A stretch of 64,000 bases of DNA from Thalassotalea sp. LPB0316 (GCF_014898095.1 NZ_CP062946.1:2108001-2172000), one strand, 5' to 3'. Positions 16,788 through 26,758 are shown, numbered from the stretch's first letter. Notes: generated by a model from the sequence alone, not told the origin. Numbers and translations: made by a program.

Positions 16788-17537
16788 ATGATGAAACCCG
16801 CGTTGTCATACAAAACGCCAATTCGCCCACATCGCTGGCAGGATATGCCAAACGGCGAAGCGATATTGTTTGAGATAAATAAGTCTTTATCGCCATGGTG
16901 GCAACGATTTTTTGGTTATCATTTGTTAAAGATTGGTGCGTTAAGCGGTGATATTTCAACGAAAGGCTGCGCGATTAAGCATCAAATGACGCTAAGCCAA
17001 GTTAAAGAGAATGCCCAGATCATTGGCGATCTCGATGAATTACCCTTGGTAAAGCATTCGGTTGATGTTTGTGTGTTAGCTCATGCCTTGGAGTTTAGTA
17101 TTGATCCTCATCATGTCGTGCGCGAAGCATCAAGGGTATTGATCCCCAATGGCTATTTAGTCATAACCGGCTTTAATGCGATCAGCCTAGCTGGCCTTAA
17201 TTGCTTTTTACCCGTTAGACGACAAAAAACACCGTGGAATGGCCGCTTTTTTACCCCGATGCGAGTAAAAGACTGGCTTAATTTGATGGGCTTTGAGATT
17301 TTATCTGATGAGCGGTTATTACACAGTCCACTTGCTTATGAGATGAGTAATAACCTGGTGACTAAAAAATGGCAGCAAATCATGCACACGTTATTGCCAA
17401 GTTTCGGCTCTGTTTACGTGATTGTCGCTAAAAAACGCGAATGGCCGCTCACACCCATTAAACCGAAAGTGCGGATCAGGCCAAGTTTTGCGCCGGTTAA
17501 AGTATCAACCATGAATCCGCCGCAATGTAAAAAGTAG
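16788..17537 (+). CDS. yafS: SAM-dependent methyltransferase YafS-like
   Basis: A 249-residue class-I methyltransferase-like protein resembling E. coli YafS: FFGYHLLKIGALSGD, LPLVKHSVDVCVLAHALEFS, DPHHVVREASRVLIPNGYLV and GFNAISLAGL appear in the same order. The substrate is unknown. The frame is open from a GTG at 16773, but the start at 16788 (MMKPALSY) agrees with the E. coli N-terminus (MKPA). It is divergent from gloB; rnhA, which follows yafS in E. coli, is not here. Confidence 0.85.
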   Translation: MMKPALSYKTPIRPHRWQDMPNGEAILFEINKSLSPWWQRFFGYHLLKIGALSGDISTKGCAIKHQMTLSQVKENAQIIGDLDELPLVKHSVDVCVLAHALEFSIDPHHVVREASRVLIPNGYLVITGFNAISLAGLNCFLPVRRQKTPWNGRFFTPMRVKDWLNLMGFEILSDERLLHSPLAYEMSNNLVTKKWQQIMHTLLPSFGSVYVIVAKKREWPLTPIKPKVRIRPSFAPVKVSTMNPPQCKK

Positions 17538-17990
17538 CCCTTGGGTACTTAACATTAAAGAGATTTACTCAAGTATTAATTCATTTCTGATAACCTCAGT
17601 AACGCTAACGAGCGAATGAAGAGCATTGCGCTACAATACACCTGAGCATTGTTTGGTGATTTCGTCTTAAGGTCTTTGTTGCTCGTTTCAATCTCGACAG
17701 TAGATTGAAAATCTATTAAAAAGCAATTGTTTAGGTTTTGCTTATCGTGTTATTGTATTTTTTGTGTACTGATGTGGTTATATAAAACAAACGCATTTTT
17801 TGTAGGTTAGTACACAGACCAAGGATGGGCTCTATATATCTCTCCACCTGATGTTTTAATCAAATGCGAGCAAAGACAGAGTATTAGCAGTTCTTTAATT
17901 AAATAGTGACTTTAACTGTTTAGCCTTGCACGCTAGTGCTTGTATTTGTGCACAATTTTATAACGACTTGACATGATAAAGGAGAAGTCA
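17538..17990. other. Intergenic region upstream of the M16 peptidase
   Basis: About 450 bp without a coding frame I can support. It is AT-rich and probably contains the M16 promoter. I see no terminator, tRNA or repeat here. Confidence 0.4.
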
Positions 17991-20804
17991 GTGAAGTATG
18001 CGTTGTTATTCATTTTTCTAACTGTTATTCAATTTATTTTACCTGCTAAAGGGGTTAGCCAAGGTTTGACGACACTGCCGGATAAGGTTGAGTTTATTCG
18101 GTCAATAAACGGGGTAAATGAATATAAATTAGCCAATGGTATCCAAATTCTATTGGTCAAAGATACTAATACTAAATATGTCGAGCTTGACGTTATTTAT
18201 CATGTGGGTTCGATGCAAGAAGCGCCAAATCAAAAAGGTCTGGCGCATTTATTGGAGCATTTATTACATAGAACCAACCGAACCGATGTCACGGTTGCAA
18301 AAACAGATCTACTTAAAAAAAATATCGAGAGCAATGCGACAACTCGGTATGAACAAACCACATATCATCACAAGTTTACTATATCGGATGAAAAAGTCGC
18401 GTTAGTACTACAGTATGAAGCTGAGCGCTTGATAAATGCTAACTTTACAGACGAGGCGTTAAGGCTCGAAAAAGCCATTGTTTTAGATGAATTAGCAAGC
18501 AGAACGAGTGGTACATTATGGGTAATTCTTGACGCACTTTTTAAGGCCGCCTACCCACACAGTAATTATGGTTACCATGTTGTCGGCACGAAAGCTGATG
18601 TTCAAGCGCTAGAACTAGCAAATGTTAACGCCTTTTTTAACGACTACTACCACGCCAGTAATATGACGATACTGGTAAAAGGTAACTTTGATGATTTCGC
18701 CACGTTAACCACTATTCAGCAATTGTTTTTAAAAGCCCCGATAAGCGAGCAGCCGAATACCGAGCACAACCATAACCATAACCAAAACCAAAACCAAAAT
18801 AGCGTTAACGTTACCCAATCGCCAAACCAAGCGGTTAGTATTGCTCACCACATCGATATTTATGGCTCAGGTAACGAGCAGGTATTAACCTTAGCTTTTA
18901 AGCTACCAACCTTTAACAGTAAAGATTATACCAAGTTAACTGTGTTATCAGAGTTTTACTATCGCTATGTCAAGCAACAACTGGCTGAGCTTTTCCCTGA
19001 CGAAGTACCAACTATTAGTAAACAGACGCTAACAGATAAACAGCGCACGCTATTTTTCTTGCTAATAACCGGCAATATTGATGAAGCGAAAAAAGCGCAA
19101 ATCTTGCAGGTGCTTGATCACATCGATTGGCAGAGTATTGTCGCTAGCCAAGCAATCAATATAGCAGTAGCTAGCTTTCAGGTAATGAATGATCGAGAGA
19201 AAAGCTTACAGCACTATCTTGCTTTGGGTGACTACCGTTATGCTTTTTACCTAAAAGACGAGCGCCTTGGTGATTACACTTTTTGGACGGAAGATATCTA
19301 CAGAAAGCAAGATGAACAACAACTCGCTAAGTTAGCGTTATTAATGACTCACTATTTCGGCAATGAACATAGGATCACAGTAAGCTACAACCCAAGCCAA
19401 AGTGATAACACACGCGAAGTTAGGCCTCAAAGTAAGCGTGATATTTTGGCTCGATACGATAGTAGCCAATATGAAAAAAACGACGTGAATATTGATGCGC
19501 CTGTGCGCAATGAGTATTTATTACAAAATGAAATTGAAACTAGGGTGTTTAATTATCAGTGGCCAGAGGGTGGTGAACTTACTTTTTATCAATCGCCAGT
19601 CGCCTTTAAAAAGTTTTATTTATTACAACCGATCTCAAAAGTGTTTGATCGAAAAACCTTCGAACTGATCAAGCGATTTGATTTATTGAGTCTATTAGAA
19701 ACTAGCCAAGCATGTGAGCATTTTAGCGAGAGCGTAAGTTTAATGAACGACAACTACTTGTTAGTAGAGGTTAACACCGCGGCCCTAGCAGAGAACATTG
19801 ACGCTCAAGATTTGCGTTGTCTGCTCTCACCAGTGTTAGCTCCTTCAATCGATAACAAAAAGTTTACTGCGTATATTCAGCAAGCTAGAGATAATCACGA
19901 ATATAAGAAAAATACCATTGCCCATAGCCTGGGCTTACAGTACCTACATCAATATTCAGACAATCAGTTAGCGCAATTATCTGCTATTAGCGCTGAGCAG
20001 GTGATTAAATTTTTAGCCGATAATACTGACTCGTTTGCGCAAGCTCATATCATTATGTCAGCAGGTTTGGTACCAGATGATGTAAATCAAGCAGTGAAAA
20101 ACTTCTTTTTAGAGAATAAGTTACTCGCGCGGCAAAAGGTTGAAGTAAACAATACTATTGAAGCTAAACAGCAGCAGCAAAGTGGCGAGCAATTTACCAA
20201 AACACTTTACCAAGCCAATAAACTCAATAGCGAGATAAACTTGAGTAATCGCATTAGCTTGAGCCGCTATCACGACGATTTTATCGCGCTAAAAGTTGCG
20301 ACTAAGCTATTAGGAGGGGGCGAAAACACACAGTTATGGCGAAGTTTACGAGAAGATCAGGGCCTAACTTACTATGTCCAAAGCCAGTTATATGCTGATA
20401 ATAACGATTTAGTTTTGCTACTCACCGACGTTACTACGGCAAACGAAAATCGACAAAAAGTTATCGATAAATACAAAGAGACAATCGCTTTTATCAGCCA
20501 AAATGGTTTTAACGCGGATGACTTCGAGGTATTAAAAGCACAATTATTAGACGATAAAGTATTTGAGACACATGAAGTGCATAAAGCTTTACTTGAAAGC
20601 GTGATGACTAAGCAGCCACTATTTCATCAGCAAAACAAAGAAAAGGCGATATTAGCGCAACTCACGCTAGCAAAAGTAAATCAAGTGTTTAATCGCTATA
20701 TCGCGCCATTAGAGCCGAATATTATTATCCTGCAAGCCGAGCCTTTAGCAAACAAAAAACGCTTAAGCATGGTCAACGATGGTTTGATTCAATCGGTTAG
20801 TTAA
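17991..20804 (+). CDS. Secreted M16 (insulinase/pitrilysin) family zinc peptidase
   Basis: A 937-residue two-half M16 protein with signal peptide MKYALLFIFLTVIQFILPA. The inverted zinc motif HLLEH is present in KGLAHLLEHLLHRT, and the distal Glu is likely in EKAIVLDELASRTSG, so it should be active. The C-terminal half has the inactive-repeat features (KLLGGGENTQLWRSLREDQG). An Asn/His/Gln low-complexity stretch, EHNHNHNQNQNQNS, encoded by tandem AACCAT/AACCAA hexamers near 18770, sits in the linker between domains. I chose GTG 17991 over ATG 17973 because AAAGGAG lies six bases before it. It probably degrades peptides in the periplasm; the TonB receptor that converges from the right may be functionally linked. 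Confidence 0.88.
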   Translation: MKYALLFIFLTVIQFILPAKGVSQGLTTLPDKVEFIRSINGVNEYKLANGIQILLVKDTNTKYVELDVIYHVGSMQEAPNQKGLAHLLEHLLHRTNRTDVTVAKTDLLKKNIESNATTRYEQTTYHHKFTISDEKVALVLQYEAERLINANFTDEALRLEKAIVLDELASRTSGTLWVILDALFKAAYPHSNYGYHVVGTKADVQALELANVNAFFNDYYHASNMTILVKGNFDDFATLTTIQQLFLKAPISEQPNTEHNHNHNQNQNQNSVNVTQSPNQAVSIAHHIDIYGSGNEQVLTLAFKLPTFNSKDYTKLTVLSEFYYRYVKQQLAELFPDEVPTISKQTLTDKQRTLFFLLITGNIDEAKKAQILQVLDHIDWQSIVASQAINIAVASFQVMNDREKSLQHYLALGDYRYAFYLKDERLGDYTFWTEDIYRKQDEQQLAKLALLMTHYFGNEHRITVSYNPSQSDNTREVRPQSKRDILARYDSSQYEKNDVNIDAPVRNEYLLQNEIETRVFNYQWPEGGELTFYQSPVAFKKFYLLQPISKVFDRKTFELIKRFDLLSLLETSQACEHFSESVSLMNDNYLLVEVNTAALAENIDAQDLRCLLSPVLAPSIDNKKFTAYIQQARDNHEYKKNTIAHSLGLQYLHQYSDNQLAQLSAISAEQVIKFLADNTDSFAQAHIIMSAGLVPDDVNQAVKNFFLENKLLARQKVEVNNTIEAKQQQQSGEQFTKTLYQANKLNSEINLSNRISLSRYHDDFIALKVATKLLGGGENTQLWRSLREDQGLTYYVQSQLYADNNDLVLLLTDVTTANENRQKVIDKYKETIAFISQNGFNADDFEVLKAQLLDDKVFETHEVHKALLESVMTKQPLFHQQNKEKAILAQLTLAKVNQVFNRYIAPLEPNIIILQAEPLANKKRLSMVNDGLIQSVS

Positions 20805-20880
20805 CTTACTATCTCAAGCTCTGGGTTAATAATAAGCAGCCAAGCGCTAGCACACATGATTTTGAACACTGCTTAATGGA

Positions 20881-20909
20881 AAAAAGGAGACCACTTGGGT
20901 CTCCTTTTT
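20881..20909. terminator. Bidirectional terminator
   Basis: AAAAAGGAGACC (20881-20892), short loop, GGTCTCCTTTTT ending at 20909; a 12-bp stem with A/U tracts between the convergent M16 and TonB receptor genes. Confidence 0.88.
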
Positions 20910-20942
20910 GTCATTTTAATAGCTAACAATTAAGCGGTGAGC

Positions 20943-23555
20943 TTAAAACTTGTAGCTTGCTTTAATGTACGCAAAGCGGCCTTGACCACTGTGAACATTC
21001 ACGGCAAAGCCCATGAAGTCATGGTAAGCCATTGGTGGTTCTTCATTAAATAAGTTAGTTGCACCTAAAGTTAATACCGTGTTTTCAATACCGAAGTAAT
21101 TGATTGCCGCATCAACCGTTGTCATTGAACCAACTTTTGGCATGCCGGTCGTTTGTACCGAAGCTTCTTGCTCAAACGCATCAATGTAGTTAATTGCCAT
21201 ATTTGCGTTGAAGTCGTTTTGTGTCCAATCAACAGAGGCTGTCCATCTAAACTCTGGTTGTTCGAAGTCACCTTCTTGAGCGTCGATACGCGTGCCACCG
21301 TTTTCACCTGGGCGTCTATCTTCGTACTCAAGCACGTAGTTTAATACGTAGCCAAATCTGAACTCACCGTAGTCACTGGTTAACAAGTAACGCAAGTCTA
21401 AATCTAAACCTGAGGTATCTAAGTCACCAATATTTTGGAAGCCGTCGTTAATCGTAACCACTTGGCCCGGATCGTTTGGAATAGCCGTTGGAATACGAAC
21501 CACTACGTTTGGATCTAAACCTTGTGTATCCATTAAGAACTGGGTGTCAGAGTCGATAATGTCTTCAATTGAGTAGTTGTAGTAATCAAGTGAGAAGTTC
21601 AAGTTATCTGTGATGTTGTAAACAACACCTAAGTTGTAGCTTTCTGACTCTTCTGGTTGTAAGTCTGGGTTACCTTCAAATACCGCTGTGTATTCTTGTG
21701 GCTCACAAGCGCGATCTTGGTTACCAATCGCGGCACAACGCAAGGTATCGACTAAGTTTGGTGACTCGTCGGTACGACCTAAGCCCATTTGGTGTAATGA
21801 CGGCGCTCTAAACGCTGTACCCCATGAACCACGAAGATTTAAATCTTCTGTTGGCGACCATAAAAATGATACTTTCGGGTTAGTCGTTGAGCCAAAGTCA
21901 GAGTAATCTTCGTAACGCACGGCCATTTGTACTTCTAATTCATCAAGTACAGGGATGGCTAATTCACCAAAGATCGACATGTTGTCACGTGAACCATTAG
22001 CTTGCGTTGCTTCTGTACCAAATACTTCACCGCGTAGGAATTGATCGTCTGGGTTGTCAGAGATTGATTCTTCACGATATTCTGCACCCACCGCTAAGAG
22101 TAAATCACCGTGGCTCATTTCCATTAATGGCCCTGAGAATTTCACATCGAGTGTACGGTTAGTTGATTTACCAACACGGGTGGTGGTTGTCTCAATGTAA
22201 TCTAACGATTCTTGTGAGTTGCTTGACGGCTCAAACGGGTCCCATAAGCCTGAATCAATCGCTTCTTGCGTACGACGAGAGTTCGGGAAACCATTAACGC
22301 CGCGCTCTACTGATTCACTCTTAATGTAGCTATATGCTGCTTCCCAGCTCCACTCATTAATTTCACCTTGAATACCTAAAATGGCACGGTAGTAATCGGT
22401 ATCAACGCGCTTTTCACGGTTACCAATATCAACCGTACGGCGACGCATGGTTAAGTCTTGTTGGTAAAACTCGTGAGTTGGCATATCAGCAAATGGGTGG
22501 TTGATGTTGTCACCGTCCATTGTTAGCTCGTTAAAGCTCGGGCTACCAGCACCGCGAATGGTTGATTTTGAGTTTTGACCGTTTAACTCAGCAAATACTC
22601 GTAAGGTGTCATTTACTTCATATTTACCCATGTAGTTATAGCTAAAGCGCTCGGTCGCTGGGAACATTGTCATGTGAGGCGCATAGTCGTAACGACAAAG
22701 GTTGTTGGCTAAGTCAGTATCTTCGGGAGAACAAACATCATTACCAAAGGTGTCGATAATACGGTTTGATGGATCTGCCGCTAGTGCGATAGTGCCAGGA
22801 ATACCCGATGAACTTCTGAAGTCTGTGGTATATGGATCGTTCGGGCGAAGCGCCGTTTGATTTGCCGACTTTGCGTAATCGCGATCGGCGTATAATACTT
22901 CTTCGCGTTTGAAGTAATCTAAAATAAACGTGTGGCTAGCCTTATCACTTGAGGTACCAAATACCATTGATAAGTTTTGTTCTTCACCGCCGCCATCGGC
23001 TGTGTCACCCCATTTGCCCGATAGTTCGACACCTTCTACGTCATCGCGTAAAACAATGTTGATTACACCGGCAATAGCATCAGAGCCGTAAGTTGCAGAG
23101 GCACCGTCTTTTAGGATGTCAACGCGCTTAATAGCAGATACTGGAATGTTGTTGATGTCAACGAAGGCAGTATCAATGCCTTTAGCAAATGGGCTCACTG
23201 ATACGCGGCGACCATTGACTAAAATTAACGTTGAATCTGCGCCTAAGCCACGCAGTGAAACACTCGAACCACCGTTAGCGGTATCGTCACTTGAGTTAGC
23301 TTGGGTAGAGAAGGTGCCTTGGCCTGAAATCGGTAACTTAGCGAATAAGCCGATTAAATCAGTAACACCTGTTTTTGCAATATCATCAGCAGATAAGCTA
23401 GTGATAGGCGATGGGCCTTCCATATTGGTTCGCTTGATGTGCGAGCCAGTTACTTCAATGCGCTCAATTTCTTCTGCAGCTACAGCAGCTTGGCTAGCGA
23501 TAAGTGCTGATGAGATTGAAAGCGCGAGTGCGGTCTTTTTAGTAAACCTTAACAT
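20943..23555 (-). CDS. TonB-dependent outer-membrane receptor
   Basis: An 870-residue receptor. It has signal peptide MLRFTKKTALALSISSALIA ending in AAVAA-E, a TonB box in ERIEVTGSHIKR, a plug domain (GPSPITSLSADDIAKTGVTD, GGSSVSLRGLGADSTLILVN, GRRVS, ADSDAIAG-type YGSDAIAGVINIV) and a 22-strand-type barrel ending in the aromatic F (YIKASYKF). This VTGSHIKR/LGADSTLVLVNGRR subtype is very common in Alteromonadales, often near peptidases; the ligand is unknown. No operator like those at 1.5 kb is seen upstream. It converges on the M16 peptidase. Confidence 0.93.
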   Translation of the reverse strand: MLRFTKKTALALSISSALIASQAAVAAEEIERIEVTGSHIKRTNMEGPSPITSLSADDIAKTGVTDLIGLFAKLPISGQGTFSTQANSSDDTANGGSSVSLRGLGADSTLILVNGRRVSVSPFAKGIDTAFVDINNIPVSAIKRVDILKDGASATYGSDAIAGVINIVLRDDVEGVELSGKWGDTADGGGEEQNLSMVFGTSSDKASHTFILDYFKREEVLYADRDYAKSANQTALRPNDPYTTDFRSSSGIPGTIALAADPSNRIIDTFGNDVCSPEDTDLANNLCRYDYAPHMTMFPATERFSYNYMGKYEVNDTLRVFAELNGQNSKSTIRGAGSPSFNELTMDGDNINHPFADMPTHEFYQQDLTMRRRTVDIGNREKRVDTDYYRAILGIQGEINEWSWEAAYSYIKSESVERGVNGFPNSRRTQEAIDSGLWDPFEPSSNSQESLDYIETTTTRVGKSTNRTLDVKFSGPLMEMSHGDLLLAVGAEYREESISDNPDDQFLRGEVFGTEATQANGSRDNMSIFGELAIPVLDELEVQMAVRYEDYSDFGSTTNPKVSFLWSPTEDLNLRGSWGTAFRAPSLHQMGLGRTDESPNLVDTLRCAAIGNQDRACEPQEYTAVFEGNPDLQPEESESYNLGVVYNITDNLNFSLDYYNYSIEDIIDSDTQFLMDTQGLDPNVVVRIPTAIPNDPGQVVTINDGFQNIGDLDTSGLDLDLRYLLTSDYGEFRFGYVLNYVLEYEDRRPGENGGTRIDAQEGDFEQPEFRWTASVDWTQNDFNANMAINYIDAFEQEASVQTTGMPKVGSMTTVDAAINYFGIENTVLTLGATNLFNEEPPMAYHDFMGFAVNVHSGQGRFAYIKASYKF

Positions 23556-23830
23556 GTTATATTCCTTATAATATTTCTTTTATCCGTCAAATACTGCTTT
23601 CGAAAAATCGATTAGATGACAAAGTGTGCAGTTGCACTAAGCATCTTGCCTGTCAAATATTAATAAAATACTTACTAAATGTAAGATTTTATTTTTACAT
23701 TGAGATAACAAGTGCTTAACTTATATTACGATGGGTGTCGTAATTTGCAAGCGGGGAAATATTTTTAACGTGTTGTTTATTTTGAATTTAAGTTAAAATG
23801 TCAGCAAATCATTACAAAATTGAGCCAAAC

Positions 23831-24589
23831 ATGAAAACTAGCGCACTGATTAACTATCTTGATGAATTACTACAAGCTTCGCAGATCAAAGACTTTTGCC
23901 CAAATGGGTTACAGGTACAAGGATCTGAGCAAATTAATAAGATTGTTACCGGTGTAACGGCCTCACAAGCATTAATCGACCAAGCAATCGAAGCACAAGC
24001 CGATGCGTTATTGGTGCATCATGGTTATTTTTGGAAAAATGAACCAGCGCCACTTACCGGCATGAAGTTTGAACGAATTAAAAAGTTAATCGATAACAAT
24101 ATTAATTTGATCGCTTATCACTTGCCCTTAGATATACATGGTGAATTGGGTAATAACGCTCAACTTGCTAAATTACTCAATATTGAGGTTACAGGCCCTC
24201 TAGAAGTTGGCAACCCATTTAGCGTAGCTGTTCAAGGCGAGTTGCCAGAGGCGTTATCTGGTGAGGTTTTTGCTCAGCGAATTAATCAAGCGCTTTTACG
24301 TAAAGCACTACACATTTCACCGCCATCAAACAAAACCATCAAGACCGTGGCATGGTGTACCGGTGGTGGCCAAGGTTATATCGATTTAGCTGCTCAGCAA
24401 GGTATTGATGCCTTTATTAGTGGTGAAGTTTCAGAGCAAACCACGCATATCTGCCATGAAATGGATATGCACTTTTTCGCCGCTGGCCATCATGCAACAG
24501 AGCGCTATGGCGCGAAAGCGCTAGGTGAACACCTCGCTGAAAAGTTCGACCTCGACGTTCAATTTATTGATATTAATAATCCGGTGTAG
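23831..24589 (+). CDS. ybgI: Nif3-like dinuclear metal-centre protein (YbgI)
   Basis: A 252-residue cytosolic protein that aligns with E. coli YbgI throughout: KDFCPNGLQVQGSEQINKIV, TGVTASQALIDQAIE, LLVHHGYFWKNE, HLPLDIHGELGNNAQLAKLL, VAWCTGGGQGYID, SGEVSEQTTH and FFAAGHHATERYGAKAL. The His/Asp/Glu residues of these motifs bind two metal ions in structures of the family. A GTP-cyclohydrolase-I-like role has been proposed for the family. I chose ATG 23831 over 23798 because the family N-terminus (KTSALINYLDELL) begins there. It is divergent from the TonB receptor. Confidence 0.93.
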   Translation: MKTSALINYLDELLQASQIKDFCPNGLQVQGSEQINKIVTGVTASQALIDQAIEAQADALLVHHGYFWKNEPAPLTGMKFERIKKLIDNNINLIAYHLPLDIHGELGNNAQLAKLLNIEVTGPLEVGNPFSVAVQGELPEALSGEVFAQRINQALLRKALHISPPSNKTIKTVAWCTGGGQGYIDLAAQQGIDAFISGEVSEQTTHICHEMDMHFFAAGHHATERYGAKALGEHLAEKFDLDVQFIDINNPV

Positions 24590-24596
24590 CCTGTTG

Positions 24597-24719
24597 GTTG
24601 GAAAGTGGGAAGGTTGGAAGGTAGGAAAGTTGGAAGGTAAGAATGTAGGAAGGTAAGAATGTAGGAAGGTTGGAAGGTAGCTAAAACTTTAGAACCTTAG
24701 AACCTTAAAACCTTAGAAC
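24597..24719. repeat. Two arrays of 8-bp tandem repeats in opposite orientation
   Basis: Ten contiguous 8-bp units of consensus GTWGGAAG (variants GTAAGAAT, GTGGGAAG) run from 24597 to 24676. A few bases later, 24685-24719 holds four units of AACCTTAG plus AAC. AACCTTAG read on the other strand gives CTAAGGTT, close to the phase-shifted first unit GGAAGGTT, so the two arrays could fold into a long imperfect hairpin. They fill the gap between convergent ybgI and elyC and might act as a terminator. Confidence 0.75.
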
Positions 24720-24736
24720 ATATGCGTGCTTCAGCT

Positions 24737-25495
24737 TCACGTCTTCAGCCACTGCCACAATTGGCCTAGGCTTTCATATAATGCACGTGTCGACTTTTCC
24801 AGGGCACTAGGTCTTGGCAGGTAATACCCCAAATTTTTTTCACCATAAAAGTCTTTGACTAAAAAGTGTGTCGGTGCAGGCGTTACATCAACGCCATAGT
24901 GCTCAAAATATTTCACTGCCCTTGGCATGTGGTTGGCGCTCGTTACCAATATAACGCCTTTCCCTTGCACGCGAGGGGCGATTAACTGAGCTTCTTCTTC
25001 GGTGTCTAATGGATAGTTTTCCGTTAATATTTTACTGCTAGGTACACCAAGCTCGATAGCGGCGCGTTTAACCATTTGCGCATTGGAAATACGCTCGTCA
25101 AAGTTTGAGCCTGAAGTGATAATCGTTAAATTGGGTTGGAGTCGATACAATCTAACCGCTTCAACGACACGGGCCAAAGAACAATCCTTCAATTGACTTA
25201 ACGCAGGCATGGTTTCATCGCTAGTATGTGCACAGCCCAGTACAACAATGTATTCACTATTTTGTGGGATGGTATTTAGGGCATCGTATTGCTGTTCAAA
25301 AGGGTAGAGTAACCGGTCGGCAATCGGTGGCATTGATCCTAACAGGAAAACGACAAAACCAAGGCATAGTGTTCTAAAGCTCAATTTGGGTTTTGCTTTA
25401 TAAAAAATAATAGCGAGTAGCAAAAATATGAGGATCAGGCCGGTAGGGCTAGCGAACATGCCGAAGAGCTTTTTTAAGGTAAAAAGGAAATCCAT
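24737..25495 (-). CDS. elyC: Envelope biogenesis factor ElyC (DUF218/YdcF family)
   Basis: A 252-residue inner-membrane protein with two N-terminal membrane helices and a C-terminal DUF218 domain. It resembles E. coli ElyC (YcbC) from LFTLKKLFGMF through PPIADRLLYPFEQQYDAL, SEYIVVLG, NYPLDTEEEAQ, LVTSANHMPRAVKYFEHYGV and the ending LGQLWQWLKT. ElyC affects lipid-carrier supply for peptidoglycan at low temperature (known for E. coli). The region around the active loop reads VLGCAHTSD, with Cys where E. coli has Gly-Gly. Confidence 0.85.
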   Translation of the reverse strand: MDFLFTLKKLFGMFASPTGLILIFLLLAIIFYKAKPKLSFRTLCLGFVVFLLGSMPPIADRLLYPFEQQYDALNTIPQNSEYIVVLGCAHTSDETMPALSQLKDCSLARVVEAVRLYRLQPNLTIITSGSNFDERISNAQMVKRAAIELGVPSSKILTENYPLDTEEEAQLIAPRVQGKGVILVTSANHMPRAVKYFEHYGVDVTPAPTHFLVKDFYGEKNLGYYLPRPSALEKSTRALYESLGQLWQWLKT

Positions 25496-25511
25496 TATTA
25501 TACCAAAAACT

Positions 25512-25530
25512 TAAGTTAATTATTAACTTA
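25512..25530. repeat. 19-bp palindrome upstream of elyC
   Basis: TAAGTTAATTATTAACTTA has 8-bp perfect arms around TTA. It lies 17 bp upstream of the elyC start, between two genes on the minus strand, and could be an operator or a weak hairpin. Confidence 0.4.
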
Positions 25531-25579
25531 GACTATATCAGGGTATGGCTGAAAAACCATCCCCTTAATATAGATGGCA

Positions 25580-26758
25580 CTATTTTATTACTTTTGCTGC
25601 TTTTAGCGCGTCGATTTGCTCTGGACTATAGCCACATTCTGATAAGACTTGCTCAGAGTGTTTACCTAATGTTGCACCAGTAAATTTGTATTGCGCTTCG
25701 CCAGAGGAGAATTTAATTGGGCAAGCGATTTGTTTGATCGGTGCTGCGTTGTTATTTTCCACTTCAACGATCATATTACGTGCTTGTATTTGCTCGTGTT
25801 GGCATGCTTCATTAATTGATAAGGTTGGCTCAACGCAGGCGTCTATTTCGGCAAAAACCTTTTGCCACTCGGCGAAGTCTTTGGTCTTAAACGCTGTTTT
25901 GAGCGCATCTACTAATGGTGCTTGTGAGGATTGACTGTAATCTAAACCATTTTCAAACAACTCGGGGCGGCCAATTACATCACATAATCTTTTCATAAAC
26001 GGTGGTTCAAGCCCTCCTACAGAGAAGTATCTACCATCTTTGGTTTCATAGTGGTTGTAAAAGCTACCACCGTTTAACACCATGGATTCACGAACAGCAT
26101 CAACGCCAGCACCAGCGGCTTCAGCGCCAGCCATTGCGTTTAAAGCAAAGGCTGCATCCGTCATGCTAATATCAAGGTATTGGCCTTCACCTGTTTGCGT
26201 GCGATGCACAACCGCCGCTAAAATACCTGTTACTGCGTGCATAGAGCCACCAGCGACATCGGCTATTTGAAAGCCGACTGGCAGTGGGCCTTCATGTTTT
26301 TTGCCGGTATAACTGGCGAGGCCTGAAATGGCCAAGTAGTTAATGTCATGTCCCGCTCTACCTTTATAAGGGCCCGTTTGGCCGTAACCGGTTACTGAAC
26401 AATATATCAGGGCTGGGTTAATGGCTTTTAACGCATCGTAATCAAGGCCTAAACGCTCCATTACCCCAGGTCTAAATTGCTCAACGACAATATCATAATC
26501 CATCACCAGTTTTTTGATGATCTCGATGGCTTCAGGCGACTTCAAATCAAGCCCAAGAGAGCGCTTTGAGCGATTAAGGGTTTTGTGAACATAAGATACG
26601 CCATCGCTATCTTTTTCGCCCAAGTGTCGCGTGAGATCTGCGCGGTTCGGCGCTTCCACCCTAAGCACATCGGCGCCTAAATCCGCTAGCATCATAGTGG
26701 CAAATGGCCCAGGTAACAATGTTGAAAAGTCGAGTACCTTTAATGAGGATAACAACAT
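25580..26758 (-). CDS. CaiB/BaiF family CoA enzyme, alpha-methylacyl-CoA racemase-like
   Basis: A 392-residue class-III CoA-transferase-fold protein. Features are LSSLKVLDFSTLLPGPFATM at the N-terminus, RVEAPNRADLTRHLG, LNRSKRSLGLDLKSPEA, and GRAGHDINYLAISGLASYTG. The His-Asp pair in GHDINYLA is characteristic of alpha-methylacyl-CoA racemases, in which these residues move the alpha proton (family knowledge). It may therefore epimerise 2-methylacyl-CoA esters rather than transfer CoA. It is divergent from an acyl-CoA ligase and lies in a block of acyl-CoA metabolism genes, which fits breakdown of methyl-branched acids. Confidence 0.85.
   Translation of the reverse strand: MLLSSLKVLDFSTLLPGPFATMMLADLGADVLRVEAPNRADLTRHLGEKDSDGVSYVHKTLNRSKRSLGLDLKSPEAIEIIKKLVMDYDIVVEQFRPGVMERLGLDYDALKAINPALIYCSVTGYGQTGPYKGRAGHDINYLAISGLASYTGKKHEGPLPVGFQIADVAGGSMHAVTGILAAVVHRTQTGEGQYLDISMTDAAFALNAMAGAEAAGAGVDAVRESMVLNGGSFYNHYETKDGRYFSVGGLEPPFMKRLCDVIGRPELFENGLDYSQSSQAPLVDALKTAFKTKDFAEWQKVFAEIDACVEPTLSINEACQHEQIQARNMIVEVENNNAAPIKQIACPIKFSSGEAQYKFTGATLGKHSEQVLSECGYSPEQIDALKAAKVIK

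Noticed and set aside
17538..17972. A structured RNA in the gap before the M16 gene
   Set aside because: Some short inverted repeats exist, but I could not build a stable conserved-looking fold, and there is no terminator.
24597..24719. A CRISPR array
   Set aside because: Units are only 8 bp and contiguous, without unique spacers, and no cas gene is present.
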